Origin: Methanocorpusculum sp.
GTDB taxonomy: Archaea > Halobacteriota > Methanomicrobia > Methanomicrobiales > Methanocorpusculaceae
Assembly: GCA_017555685.1 (NCBI GenBank)
Contig: JAFZFW010000147.1
Coordinates: forward strand, 1 to 19,119
Length of the DNA: 19,119 nucleotides
Direction: 5' to 3'
In this document: positions 1 through 7,052 of the stretch, one piece after another
How positions within the stretch are numbered: position 1 is the first letter of the stretch
How the letters are laid out: each line of letters begins with the position of its first letter
Program-made: the position numbers and the translations under genes
The notes under the pieces: model-generated
The model's database searches: none
What the model was told of the DNA's origin: nothing
The model's input: only the letters and a program-made list of their open reading frames with translations

Positions 1-1527
1 ACGTTAACCGGGCTTCCTGCCGCAGAGATTTCTGCCGACGGCTCACCGCGGGCGAAGCGGACGTTTCGCATTTACAAAAATCCGCAGAAGAGCGCATCAG
101 CAGCAGCCGCGGAGATGCTGCAGGAGAGTGTCCGCGCCGGAAAGCAGACCATCTGCTTTACCAAATCACGTACCGGTGCAGAACTTACCGCACTGCGCTG
201 TATTGAGGAGAACCCAAAGGAAGCTATTGCCTCCTACCGCGGAGGATACCGGCCGGAGGAACGCAAGCGCATCGAGACGAGTCTCAAACAGGGAACGGTC
301 GCCGGTGTTGTAAGCACGAACGCGCTTGAGGTGGGAATTGATATCGGAAATCTGGATTCGGTTGTCATCAGCGGATTTCCGGGTTCGATGATTTCCGTCT
401 TCCAGCAGGCAGGACGTGCCGGCCGAAAGGGGCAGGAGGCAACAATTACCTTCGTTGCCGGGCAGAACCCTATCGATCAGTTCTACGCAAACAATCCCGA
501 AGCGTTCTTCAATGCACAGCCGGAGGAGGCAATCCTCGGCATTGAAAATCCGTATCTCTTAGAATCCCACCTGCTCTGCGCGGCAGCAGAGCTTCCCTAC
601 CGCCCGGAGAGAGACCGGAAGTACTTTGGAGAAGCCGCTGATGATATCGTGCAGGACCTGAAAGACCGAAAGCTTGTCTCGAGTACGGCACGCGGATATG
701 TGTACTCGGGCCTCGGAAACCCGGTGCAGGAGCACACAATCTTTGGAAACATTGGAAAGACGTGGGCGGTTATCTGCGGAAAGACGACCTTGGAGACGAT
801 GGACGACGGGCAGGCGTACCGCGAGGCATATCCGGGCGCGATTATCTTCCACCAGGGAGAGCGCTACCGGGTCGAGAGAATCGAGCCGGAGATTTCCACT
901 ATCCGCGTGAGAAAAACCTCCGACAACTACCATACCCGCCCGATATCGGAGACGAACATCACCATCAACCGGAAGGAAAAAACGGTGCGGCACGGGAATA
1001 TCCAGGTGCACTTCGGAGATGTTTCGGTCTCAACGCAGTTGTACGGGTACTCGGTGCTTGAGTTCGACCGGATTGTAACGACCGAACAGCTCAGTGTTGA
1101 GCCGCGGACATTCCAGACGAAGGCCTGCTGGATTACGGTAGACGATGATGTCCCGCTTACGGCAGAGACGCTCGCCGGAAGTCTGCACGGGGCAGAACAT
1201 GCTCTGATTGCTGCCATGCCTTTGTATGTCCTCTCCGACCGGGCAGATATCGGCGGTGTGTCAACGCCGTTCCATGCAGATGCCGGCTGTCCTGCGGTCT
1301 TTATCTATGACGGAGTTGCAGGCGGTATTGGTCTTGCGGAGAAGGCGGCAGAACTGTTCCCGCAGATTGCTGAACTTGCATATAAGATGGTTGCCGGATG
1401 CTCGTGTGTGTCCGGATGTCCTTCGTGTATTCATTCGCCGAAGTGCGGGAACAATAATCAGATGCTGGATAAGGCAGGAACAAAGGCATTCCTTGCGCAT
1501 CTGGTAAAAGAGATGAAGAAAAGATAG
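1..1527 (+). CDS. DUF1998-type superfamily 2 helicase, C-terminal half (5' end outside window)
   Basis: The frame is open from base 1, so the first ATG at 115 is an internal methionine and the true start lies outside the window. Counting from that Met, helicase motif V is STNALEVGIDIG at residues 67-78 and motif VI is QQAGRAGRKG near 97-106; together they form the second RecA-like lobe. The C-terminal part carries a cysteine cluster (C429, C431, C435, C438, C444, within CSCVSGCPSC) typical of DUF1998. This is the COG1205 / MrfA family, whose characterised bacterial members are ATP-dependent 3'-5' DNA helicases in mitomycin-type lesion repair. A repair or unwinding role here is inferred from the family. 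The DEAD-box half with the ATPase motifs is not visible. The gene ends 38 nt before the next gene, without a strong terminator. Confidence 0.9.
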   Translation, partial: TLTGLPAAEISADGSPRAKRTFRIYKNPQKSASAAAAEMLQESVRAGKQTICFTKSRTGAELTALRCIEENPKEAIASYRGGYRPEERKRIETSLKQGTVAGVVSTNALEVGIDIGNLDSVVISGFPGSMISVFQQAGRAGRKGQEATITFVAGQNPIDQFYANNPEAFFNAQPEEAILGIENPYLLESHLLCAAAELPYRPERDRKYFGEAADDIVQDLKDRKLVSSTARGYVYSGLGNPVQEHTIFGNIGKTWAVICGKTTLETMDDGQAYREAYPGAIIFHQGERYRVERIEPEISTIRVRKTSDNYHTRPISETNITINRKEKTVRHGNIQVHFGDVSVSTQLYGYSVLEFDRIVTTEQLSVEPRTFQTKACWITVDDDVPLTAETLAGSLHGAEHALIAAMPLYVLSDRADIGGVSTPFHADAGCPAVFIYDGVAGGIGLAEKAAELFPQIAELAYKMVAGCSCVSGCPSCIHSPKCGNNNQMLDKAGTKAFLAHLVKEMKKR

Positions 1528-1565
1528 AACAACTTTTTAACGAATCGCCGACATACGGTAAAAAT

Positions 1566-1823
1566 ATGGAAGGAGAAATTCGCGGGACAGTAATTTCTGT
1601 GTCAAAACAGTGGTGGCTGAAGGTAAACAGAAAACCGATTCGAATGGGTCCGTTAGATGGTGCAGAATTTCCACACATTATCAAAGTAAGATATGCGGTT
1701 GACGGTACTGAGTACACGCGCAGAAAGTGGATTCCTGCGGGAAAAACAGTCCCGGCTGAAGGAAGTACGGTAAAAGTATTCTATCAGCTGGATAAACCGT
1801 CCAAAGCAAGACTGGAATGGTAA
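1566..1823 (+). CDS. Small DUF3592-like hypothetical protein
   Basis: An 85-residue protein with no signal peptide or membrane segment. Its pattern resembles DUF3592: a beta-rich start, a YAVDGTEYTRRKW stretch in the middle and an end reading GSTVKVFYQLDKPSKARL, close to the family's G-x-V-x-V-x-Y-x-P-x-x-P-x-x-A ending. The match is from memory and tentative. DUF3592 proteins are poorly understood, and many carry membrane helices that this one lacks. No Shine-Dalgarno precedes the ATG. A weak T-rich TATA-like element at 1533-1540 lies at about the distance expected for a leaderless transcript. The gene is alone between the helicase gene and a long gene-free region, so context gives no function. 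Confidence 0.7.
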   Translation: MEGEIRGTVISVSKQWWLKVNRKPIRMGPLDGAEFPHIIKVRYAVDGTEYTRRKWIPAGKTVPAEGSTVKVFYQLDKPSKARLEW

Positions 1824-2013
1824 AAGAATCAACATCTATTTTGACAGATAAAGAAAACCGAGGATACATTCTACAACCCAAAAACACCCCGGTAACACTG
1901 CAAACATCAGAGATAACAGCGCGAACACCCCGAAAAACACACACAAAATACCCGGAATTCACACCCTATATTATTTAATAACATTTTAGAAGATGACCCT
2001 GGAGAGGTTTATA

Positions 2014-2031
2014 CACACATACACACAAATC
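2014..2031. repeat. 18-nt direct repeat, copy 1
   Basis: CACACATACACACAAATC occurs here and again, identically, at 2181-2198 (167 bases apart). It immediately follows a TATA-like GGTTTATAC at 2006-2014. The low-complexity CA core makes chance similarity easier, but the non-CA tail AAATC is also shared. Confidence 0.8.
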
Positions 2032-2110
2032 AGAAAATCAACTAAAAACAATTAATATAAATATTTTCGGAAAACAGTTTACCTTTTCAAAAAAAGCCAA
2101 ACTATTTAGA

Positions 2111-2144
2111 AACAACGTTTCCTTGTTGTTATTTTTTATTCTTA
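2111..2144 (+). terminator. Hairpin followed by T-rich tract (possible terminator)
   Basis: AACAAC (2111-2116) pairs with GTTGTT (2125-2130) across an 8-nt loop, and TTTTTTATTCTTA (2132-2144) follows at once. The same 13-nt T-rich sequence recurs exactly at 2213-2225. The layout is that of a terminator for a short plus-strand transcript, but no gene ends here. The stem is weak (two G-C pairs). Confidence 0.4.
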
Positions 2145-2145
2145 A

Positions 2146-2158
2146 AACTATATATACC
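2146..2158 (+). promoter_or_regulatory. Orphan TATA-like element
   Basis: AACTATATATACC is one of the strongest TATA-like elements in the window, yet no plausible coding region starts 25-40 bases downstream. A transcript starting near 2178 would begin at the inverted repeat 2172-2186 and meet the T-run at 2212-2218 after only about 40 nt, or run antisense into the end of metG. Confidence 0.4.
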
Positions 2159-2180
2159 TATAACCGGATGTTGTGTGCTG

Positions 2181-2198
2181 CACACATACACACAAATC
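2181..2198. repeat. 18-nt direct repeat, copy 2
   Basis: Exact second copy of the 18-mer at 2014-2031. It overlaps the right arm of the inverted repeat TGTGTGC-T-GCACACA at 2172-2186 and lies about 30 bases downstream of a strong TATA-like element at 2148-2156. Confidence 0.8.
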
Positions 2199-2250
2199 GT
2201 TCCAGGGACACTTTTTTTATTCTTATTTAGTAATTCACAGCAAGAATCGT

Positions 2251-2370
2251 AAAAAACCACCCATCTCAAAAACACCCGAAACAAAATCCTGCAAAAACAG
2301 CCCAAAACTCAATGCGCATTCCAAAAACACATCGAAATCAAAAACAAAGCCCGAACTGCAAAAAAAAAGA
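2251..2370 (-). terminator. Tandem U-tracts downstream of metG
   Basis: On the minus strand, the 120 bases after the metG stop contain six runs of five or more T (opposite A-runs at 2360-2368, 2340-2344, 2323-2327, 2293-2297, 2268-2272 and 2251-2256). Euryarchaeal termination needs mainly such U-tracts, so this reads as a multi-site terminator for metG. I see no strong hairpin linked to them. Confidence 0.65.
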
Positions 2371-4389
2371 TTAGTGGATCTTGGTTCCGTTCGGCACATC
2401 GCGGAGCGGAATCAGGAGAGAAGCCTCTTCACCTGCAGCGAAGAGCATACCGTTACTCTCCTCACCACGGAACTTAGCCGGCTTTAAGTTCACAATAACC
2501 ACAATCTTCTTACCAACCATCTCCTCCGGAGTGTACTCAAGAGCAATGCTTGATACAATCTGGCGGACCTCGCATCCGATATCAACCTGTAAGCGGAGAA
2601 GCTTCTCGGTCTTCGGAACCTTCTCTGCCTTAATTACTTCACCGACACGGAGGTCGAGCTTTGCTACATCATCAATAGTTACAATCTCCTCAGAGATTGG
2701 TTCAATAACTGCTTCAGTCATAAGTTTACCTTCTGCTTTTGCTTTTGCCTCTTCACAGCGCTTTGCAAGCGTTGCCTCGAGCTCTTCTCTCTGCTTGTCC
2801 TCGATTCTCGGGAACAGCGGCTTTACCTCACCAAGCTCAGTGTTCTCATACGGAACAAGAGCATCACTGATCGGGTGGTTCTCGATTAAATCAGTGTAAC
2901 CGAGCATCTCCCAGAGCTTCTGGGAAGACTCCGGCATAACCGGCTGCATAACAAGGGCACATGCCTTGACAATCTGCAGACAGTTCTTTAAGACCTGCTC
3001 TGCTGCCGGCACATCCTCTTTTAACAGCTTCCACGGTGCTGCATTCGAGATGTAACTGTTTCCATATCCTGCAAGGAGAAGGATGTTGTCAACTGCTGCC
3101 TTGAACTCGTATGCTCTGACATTCTCCTCGATAAGTGCGAGAGACTTCTTAATCTCCTCAAAGATAAAGTCCTCAACTGCAACCGTCGGCATATGACCTA
3201 ACTTGTTCTTGACAAGCGTCATACTGCGGTTTGCGAAGTTGCCGAACGTATTGACCAGCTCATTATTGATTCTTGCCTGGAACTCCTTCCAGCTGAAGTC
3301 AAGTTCGCGGGTGTGGCTGGTGTAGTCTAAGAGATAGTATCTCAGATAGTCTGCCGGCAGTCCCTTGTCGAGGTAATCCTCCTTCGTCCAGACAACATAG
3401 CCGCGGGACTTGGAGAACTTCTCGCCCTCGATAGTAACCATTCCCGATGCAACAACTGCTGTCGGCGGCTGGTATCCTGCCCCGTGCAGCATTGCCGGCC
3501 AGAAGACACAGTGGTGGTAGATAATATCAGAACCGATAAAGTGGACGCGGTCGCCGTCGCACCAGTACTTCTTCCAGGAATCGTTGTGTTCCTTTGCCCA
3601 CTCCTCGGTAAAGGAAATGTAGCCGATTGGTGCGTCAACCCACACATAGCAGACTAAATCATCAGAGCCCGGGAAACGGACGCCCCAGTCCATCATACGG
3701 GTAATACACCAGTCTTTCAGCTCGTTTTCAACCCATCCGATAGCATAGTTTCTGGCGTTGATAGTTCCCTGTAAAGACGGGAGGTACTCTAAGAGATAGT
3801 CGCGGAATGCACTGAGCTTGAAGTAGTAGTGTTTCTGCTCGCGAAGCTCTGCCTTGGTACCGCAGGTCGCACACTGCGGGTCTAAAATCTCTCCCGGCTC
3901 TAAGTGTCTTCCGCATCCCTGGTCGCACTCGTCTCCTCTTGCGTGCTTACCACAGTACGGGCAGGTTCCTTCCACATACCGGTCCGGGAGGAAACGTCCG
4001 CACTTCGGACAGAAGCTCTGCTGAATGACCTGCTCGTAGACGAATCCCTTCTCGATTAACTTCTCGAGGATAGCAGTGGTTCTCTGGTGGTTGGTTTCGT
4101 CATCGGTCATACCGAAGCGGTCAAAGCGAACACCCATAGCCTTGAATACTTCATCAAAGTGCTCATGGTAGCGCTCGGAGATGGCACGCGGAGAGACCTT
4201 CTCAGCCTCGGCAGAGACGACAATCGGAGTACCGTGGTTGTCCGATCCGCAGACAAAAACGATGTCCTCTCCCAGCCGGCGGAGATATCTGACATAGAAG
4301 TCTCCCGGGATATAGGTACGGAGGTGCCCTAAATGGCATAAGCCGTTGGTGTAGGGCAGACCGCAGGTTACAACGGTGGGCTTATTCAT
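2371..4389 (-). CDS. metG: Methionyl-tRNA synthetase
   Basis: Charges tRNA(Met) with methionine using ATP in the cytoplasm. The frame remains open upstream, but the protein clearly starts at the Met at 4389, giving 672 residues: MNKPTVVTCGLPYTNG leads straight into the class I HLGH motif (residues 19-22). The ATP-binding KMSKS loop is KFSKS (324-328). Two zinc knuckles, C127/C130/C143/C146 and C155/C159/C173/C176, are the doubled-knuckle arrangement usual for archaeal MetRS. The C-terminal hundred or so residues form a fused EMAPII/Trbp111-like tRNA-binding domain (KLDLRVGEVIKAEKVPKTEK), which in some archaea is a separate protein. No Shine-Dalgarno is seen upstream. A weak TATA-like ATTCATAC near 4415-4422 suggests a leaderless transcript. 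It is divergent from the 254-aa gene at 4484. Confidence 0.97.
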   Translation of the reverse strand: MNKPTVVTCGLPYTNGLCHLGHLRTYIPGDFYVRYLRRLGEDIVFVCGSDNHGTPIVVSAEAEKVSPRAISERYHEHFDEVFKAMGVRFDRFGMTDDETNHQRTTAILEKLIEKGFVYEQVIQQSFCPKCGRFLPDRYVEGTCPYCGKHARGDECDQGCGRHLEPGEILDPQCATCGTKAELREQKHYYFKLSAFRDYLLEYLPSLQGTINARNYAIGWVENELKDWCITRMMDWGVRFPGSDDLVCYVWVDAPIGYISFTEEWAKEHNDSWKKYWCDGDRVHFIGSDIIYHHCVFWPAMLHGAGYQPPTAVVASGMVTIEGEKFSKSRGYVVWTKEDYLDKGLPADYLRYYLLDYTSHTRELDFSWKEFQARINNELVNTFGNFANRSMTLVKNKLGHMPTVAVEDFIFEEIKKSLALIEENVRAYEFKAAVDNILLLAGYGNSYISNAAPWKLLKEDVPAAEQVLKNCLQIVKACALVMQPVMPESSQKLWEMLGYTDLIENHPISDALVPYENTELGEVKPLFPRIEDKQREELEATLAKRCEEAKAKAEGKLMTEAVIEPISEEIVTIDDVAKLDLRVGEVIKAEKVPKTEKLLRLQVDIGCEVRQIVSSIALEYTPEEMVGKKIVVIVNLKPAKFRGEESNGMLFAAGEEASLLIPLRDVPNGTKIH

Positions 4390-4452
4390 GTGATGTATGT
4401 ATTTGGCGGGAGACAGTATGAATTGATTGCTTGGAGTGTCGAAGACAGGGAG

Positions 4453-4460
4453 GTTTATCT
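4453..4460 (+). promoter_or_regulatory. TATA box for the 4484 gene
   Basis: GTTTATCT is centred about 27 nt before the ATG at 4484, which places transcription initiation at or next to the start codon, implying a leaderless mRNA. The same TTTATC core precedes hypC. Confidence 0.5.
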
Positions 4461-4483
4461 GGTGAAAAAGAGATGATATAAGT

Positions 4484-5248
4484 ATGCGCGAAATAGTATT
4501 TCCCCTCACATCCTTAGGTGCTCCGGCGGCAGAAAAGCCGGAAGCGGCAGAGGTTGCCGCCTGGATTTCCTCAGTGAAGGGAAATACCGCAGATATTATC
4601 ACCTACAATCTCTACCGGAGCTTAACCGAACAGAAACCGTTCGCGGCAGAGCCTGCCGCAGGCGGAGAGTTCTACTCTGCGCGCATCACCGGGATGCTCG
4701 GGACAAACGGCAGCGTCACGCAGGACTTTGCACTTGACGCATCCGCAATCCACGACGACCTGCGTGCAGTAAAACTCAGGAACTGCGGGTTTGCGCTGAC
4801 GGCATTTTCCGCGCTGAACCTGACCGACGCGTACTATAAGGATGCAGAAGAGTTCGCGGCAGCAGGAGCTGACGCATACAAATTCCTCTCCCGCGAGCTG
4901 CGGGACTGCGGAGCTGTCCGGACAATTCTTCATGCAGAGTCCCCGGATGATATCGAGCTGGAAACCCTGCGCGGGAAAAAATATCTCTGGACTGTTCCGG
5001 ACTCCGCAATCGAGCGGGTGCTTGAAACCGCGCGCGACGCTGTCGTGGACGCAGAGTCAGTACAGCGCTTAGAAGAACTGCTCGACTGTTATCAGATCCG
5101 CTACCTCTATCTCCGCGATGCGGATGCAGAAAGCCTGCGCCATGCACTGATGTTTTTCGATAAGGAGTATATCTTTACCGCCGGATACGGAGACGGAGAA
5201 GAGTACTGGAAGAATCTTTCCGAACTGAAAATCAAAACAGAAGAGTAA
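4484..5248 (+). CDS. Hypothetical protein, 254 aa, soluble
   Basis: I do not recognise this protein. It is acidic, alanine-rich and apparently cytosolic: no signal peptide, membrane helix or classical nucleotide- or metal-binding motif. The middle (about residues 95-150, around FALTAFSALNLTDAYYKDAEEF) looks helical; the C-terminal part alternates short strands and helices (YQIRYLYLRDADAESLRHAL, then a YIFTAGYGDGEEYW segment). It starts MREIVFPLTSLG directly at the expected start of a leaderless transcript. It lies between divergent metG and convergent Sec61-beta, so it is probably transcribed alone. A lineage-restricted archaeal family is my inference. Codon use looks like its neighbours, with no sign of recent transfer. 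Confidence 0.75.
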   Translation: MREIVFPLTSLGAPAAEKPEAAEVAAWISSVKGNTADIITYNLYRSLTEQKPFAAEPAAGGEFYSARITGMLGTNGSVTQDFALDASAIHDDLRAVKLRNCGFALTAFSALNLTDAYYKDAEEFAAAGADAYKFLSRELRDCGAVRTILHAESPDDIELETLRGKKYLWTVPDSAIERVLETARDAVVDAESVQRLEELLDCYQIRYLYLRDADAESLRHALMFFDKEYIFTAGYGDGEEYWKNLSELKIKTEE

Positions 5249-5266
5249 AAAGAATATTTTTGAATC

Positions 5267-5428
5267 TTAGAAGATAAGATTCAGCACGTAAATAGCTACG
5301 CCGACAACTGCTGCAGCGATTAATACTGCAGCAGGCTTAATGTGGATTGCTTTCTTATCGTCTGCGTCATAGTAGGTAACCAGACCTGCAGAGGAAGAAA
5401 GACCGCGTCCCGAACTTTTCTGAGCCAT
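5267..5428 (-). CDS. Preprotein translocase subunit Sec61-beta (SecG), 53 aa
   Basis: A short gene that a simple ORF length filter would miss. The 53-residue product begins MAQKSSGRGLSSSAGLVTYY, continues with a charged DADDKKAIHIKP segment and ends in one transmembrane helix, about residues 31-53, running AAVLIAAAVVGVAIYVLNL. This is the classic archaeal Sec61-beta layout: a disordered Gly/Ser N-terminus, a conserved segment and a C-terminal tail anchor. It forms the SecYE-beta protein-conducting channel in the membrane. Transcription is divergent from the amidohydrolase, and the two ATGs lie symmetrically on either side of a shared TATA-like element at 5454-5461. It ends convergently with the 254-aa gene, 18 bases away. 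Confidence 0.93.
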   Translation of the reverse strand: MAQKSSGRGLSSSAGLVTYYDADDKKAIHIKPAAVLIAAAVVGVAIYVLNLIF

Positions 5429-5451
5429 ATCATATTATATTGAACCTCTAC

Positions 5452-5462
5452 CCATATAAAAG
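5452..5462. promoter_or_regulatory. Shared bidirectional TATA element
   Basis: CCATATAAAAG is centred 25 nt before the plus-strand ATG at 5482 and 29 nt before the minus-strand ATG at 5428. Read on the minus strand it is CTTTTATATGG, also TATA-like. No other suitable element lies at the right distance for either gene. Confidence 0.55.
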
Positions 5463-5481
5463 AAGAGGGAAAGATACGGAA

Positions 5482-6543
5482 ATGAATACGATACATCTTC
5501 ACGGAACTGCATTTCTCGGCGCGGATTTCGTACCGGAAAATGTGGAACTGACCATAAATAACGGAATAATTACCGACATTTCCCCCGCGCGGGAGATAAC
5601 CGGCAAACTCATCCTCCCCGCATTTTTTAACGCCCACACGCATATCGGCGATACCGTCGCCATGGATACCCAGATAGACCGTCCGCTAAAGGAGCTGGTA
5701 GCACCCCCAAACGGACTCAAACATGTGATTCTGCGCGAAACGCCAAGAGACAAACTCATCTCAGCGATGCGGCATTCGATGCAGTTCATGTATGCAGGAG
5801 GCACAACCGGGTTTGCAGACTTCCGGGAAGGAGGAACTGACGGCGTTGCAGCGCTCTCCGCGGCAAAAATCCCCGGCATCCACCCGGTAATCCTCGGACG
5901 CGACGGGGGAGAGCTGACAGCAGAAGCAGCAGGTCTCGGGCTCTCGAATGCGCACCGGCTTGAATCAGAGATAGAAGCAGCAGCGGCCGCAAAGAAAGCC
6001 GGTAAACTGGTTGCAGTCCACGCGGGAGAAGGAGCGGTCAAAGACATCGAGCCCGCATTCGAACTGGAGCCGGATGTTATCATCCACGCAACACAGTTCC
6101 GCAAAGAAGACATCCGCCGCGCGGCAGATGAAGATATCGCTGTTGTTCTCTGTCCGCGCTCCAACTGGCTGTTAGGCGTCACCGACTCGGCAAAAAAGCC
6201 CCCGGTCCGCGAGCTTTTAGATGCCGGATGCCGCGTGTATCTGGGAACAGACAACGTGATGTTCGTCCCGCCGGACATGAGTGCAGAGTGCGCGTTTCTC
6301 ATGACCGCCTACAAAACAACACCGGAGGAAACATTCAGAATGGCGACCGGCGGATTTGCGCTTTGCGGTCAAAGTTCAGTCATCGAAAACGGTGCGCAGG
6401 CAAACCTCTTTGTCATGGAAGATGAAGGACTGCTCGCATGGAGCAGAAAGCCTCTGGCAACAGCGCTCACCCGTCTTGGACGCGGCGCGGTAAAAACAGT
6501 AATCTCTCCCGTAAGCGAAGGTATTTATTGCAAAAAGCAGTAG
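5482..6543 (+). CDS. Metal-dependent amidohydrolase (COG0402-type)
   Basis: A 353-residue TIM-barrel amidohydrolase. Ligands visible from this start: the NAHTHIG motif (H52, H54), VHAGEG (H180), IHATQF (H202) and GTDN (D257). This is the mononuclear H-x-H/H/H/D set of the cytosine deaminase, S-adenosylhomocysteine deaminase and chlorohydrolase branch, so hydrolytic deamination of a small heterocycle is likely; the substrate cannot be read from sequence. The protein is shorter than the 420-450 aa usual for that branch. The frame has an earlier ATG at 5440, but that lies upstream of the TATA at 5452-5462; the ATG at 5482 lies at the expected transcription start and gives a standard N-terminus (MNTIHLHGTAFLGADF). 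The universal stress gene follows after 9 nt. Confidence 0.88.
   Translation: MNTIHLHGTAFLGADFVPENVELTINNGIITDISPAREITGKLILPAFFNAHTHIGDTVAMDTQIDRPLKELVAPPNGLKHVILRETPRDKLISAMRHSMQFMYAGGTTGFADFREGGTDGVAALSAAKIPGIHPVILGRDGGELTAEAAGLGLSNAHRLESEIEAAAAAKKAGKLVAVHAGEGAVKDIEPAFELEPDVIIHATQFRKEDIRRAADEDIAVVLCPRSNWLLGVTDSAKKPPVRELLDAGCRVYLGTDNVMFVPPDMSAECAFLMTAYKTTPEETFRMATGGFALCGQSSVIENGAQANLFVMEDEGLLAWSRKPLATALTRLGRGAVKTVISPVSEGIYCKKQ
6521..6530 (+). promoter_or_regulatory. Internal TATA box for the usp gene
   Basis: GTATTTATTG lies inside the last codons of the amidohydrolase gene, centred about 27 nt before the ATG at 6553. It suggests the usp gene has its own leaderless transcript, in addition to any read-through. 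Confidence 0.45.
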
Positions 6544-6552
6544 ATACTACTT

Positions 6553-6981
6553 ATGTTTACCAAGATCTTAACGGCTGTTGACGGCTCGGACATCAGCGAA
6601 CTCGCTGTGGAAAAAGCTGTTACTCTGGCAAAACAGAATAACGCAGAACTCCACCTGATTTACGTAATCGAGACCGGATTCATCACTCCGGGACCGGGAG
6701 ATACCGTCCGCGACCTCGTACACAAGCGCTTTGAAGAAGAGGGAGCAACTATCTTAGAGAAGTCCGCCGAAAAAGCAAAAGCAGCAGGTGTTGCCGTTGT
6801 AAGCCACCTGGAGGTAGGACACGCAGGAAATACTATCATCAACTCCGCAGATAAGCTCGGCTGTGACTTAATCATCGTCGGTTCCCTCGGCAAATCCAAA
6901 CTCGACCGTCTGCTTTTAGGAAGCGTTTCCTCACACGTTGTCAACTACGCAAAAACAAACATTCTGGTTATCAGAAACTAA
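6553..6981 (+). CDS. Universal stress protein (UspA family)
   Basis: A 142-residue single-domain Usp. It opens with the family's FTKILTAVDGSDISELAVEKAV (D10 and the following residues line the nucleotide pocket in the fold). Near the C-terminus is the ATP-binding signature GSLGKSKLDRLLLGSVSSHV, matching the G-2X-G-9X-G-S/T pattern of ATP-binding Usps, and it ends with VNYAKTNILVIRN. A small ATP-dependent dimer acting in stress responses is the family expectation. It sits 9 nt after the amidohydrolase gene but has its own probable TATA. A four-CBS protein follows; both are adenine-nucleotide binding families, so a joint energy-sensing role is plausible but inferred. A T6 run at 6988-6993 follows the stop. 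Confidence 0.93.
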   Translation: MFTKILTAVDGSDISELAVEKAVTLAKQNNAELHLIYVIETGFITPGPGDTVRDLVHKRFEEEGATILEKSAEKAKAAGVAVVSHLEVGHAGNTIINSADKLGCDLIIVGSLGKSKLDRLLLGSVSSHVVNYAKTNILVIRN

Positions 6982-7020
6982 TCCCTATTTTTTCGTCTTT
7001 GCTGGTATCAAATGAGACGA

Positions 7021-7029
7021 TTTATTTAC
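7021..7029 (+). promoter_or_regulatory. TATA box for the CBS gene
   Basis: TTTATTTAC places the transcription start near 7050, giving a leader of about 33 nt. An inverted repeat TCGTCT (6993-6998) / AGACGA (7015-7020) abuts the element on its upstream side, where the BRE would be. Confidence 0.5.
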
Positions 7030-7052
7030 TGATTAACATCATACCAATACAT

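Larger units (their letters stand above)
1824..2370. other. Gene-free AT/CA-rich region, about 550 bases
   Basis: No convincing gene lies here on either strand. The plus strand is markedly rich in A and C and poor in G, especially from 2226 to 2370. The region holds two alternating pairs of exact direct repeats (18 nt and 13 nt), a 6-bp hairpin followed by a T-run, a strong TATA-like element without a gene behind it, and a series of A-runs that read as U-tracts on the metG strand. The octamer AAAAACAC occurs four times (1880, 1933, 2268, 2323). Confidence 0.75.

Noticed and set aside
2011..2225. A CRISPR-like array
   Set aside because: There are only two copies of each repeat, unequal spacing, low-complexity sequence and no cas genes in the window.
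2173..2487. A 104-codon plus-strand frame starting with GTG in the gene-free region
   Set aside because: Its second half runs antisense through the end of metG, its composition is low-complexity (Lys, Ser, Thr, Asn), and it has no ribosome-binding site. I treat the region as non-coding.
2381..2899. A 172-codon plus-strand frame
   Set aside because: It is antisense to the C-terminal tRNA-binding domain of metG, Ser-rich, and without a start signal.
4390..4602. N-terminal extension of MetRS to an ATG at 4602
   Set aside because: The extra 71 residues overlap the divergent 254-aa gene and its promoter and precede the standard MetRS N-terminus; no similarity to a known domain.
5499..6302. A 267-codon minus-strand frame
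   Set aside because: It lies wholly antisense to the amidohydrolase, whose motifs are intact. The frame is an echo of its codon bias, rich in Ser, Ala and Arg.
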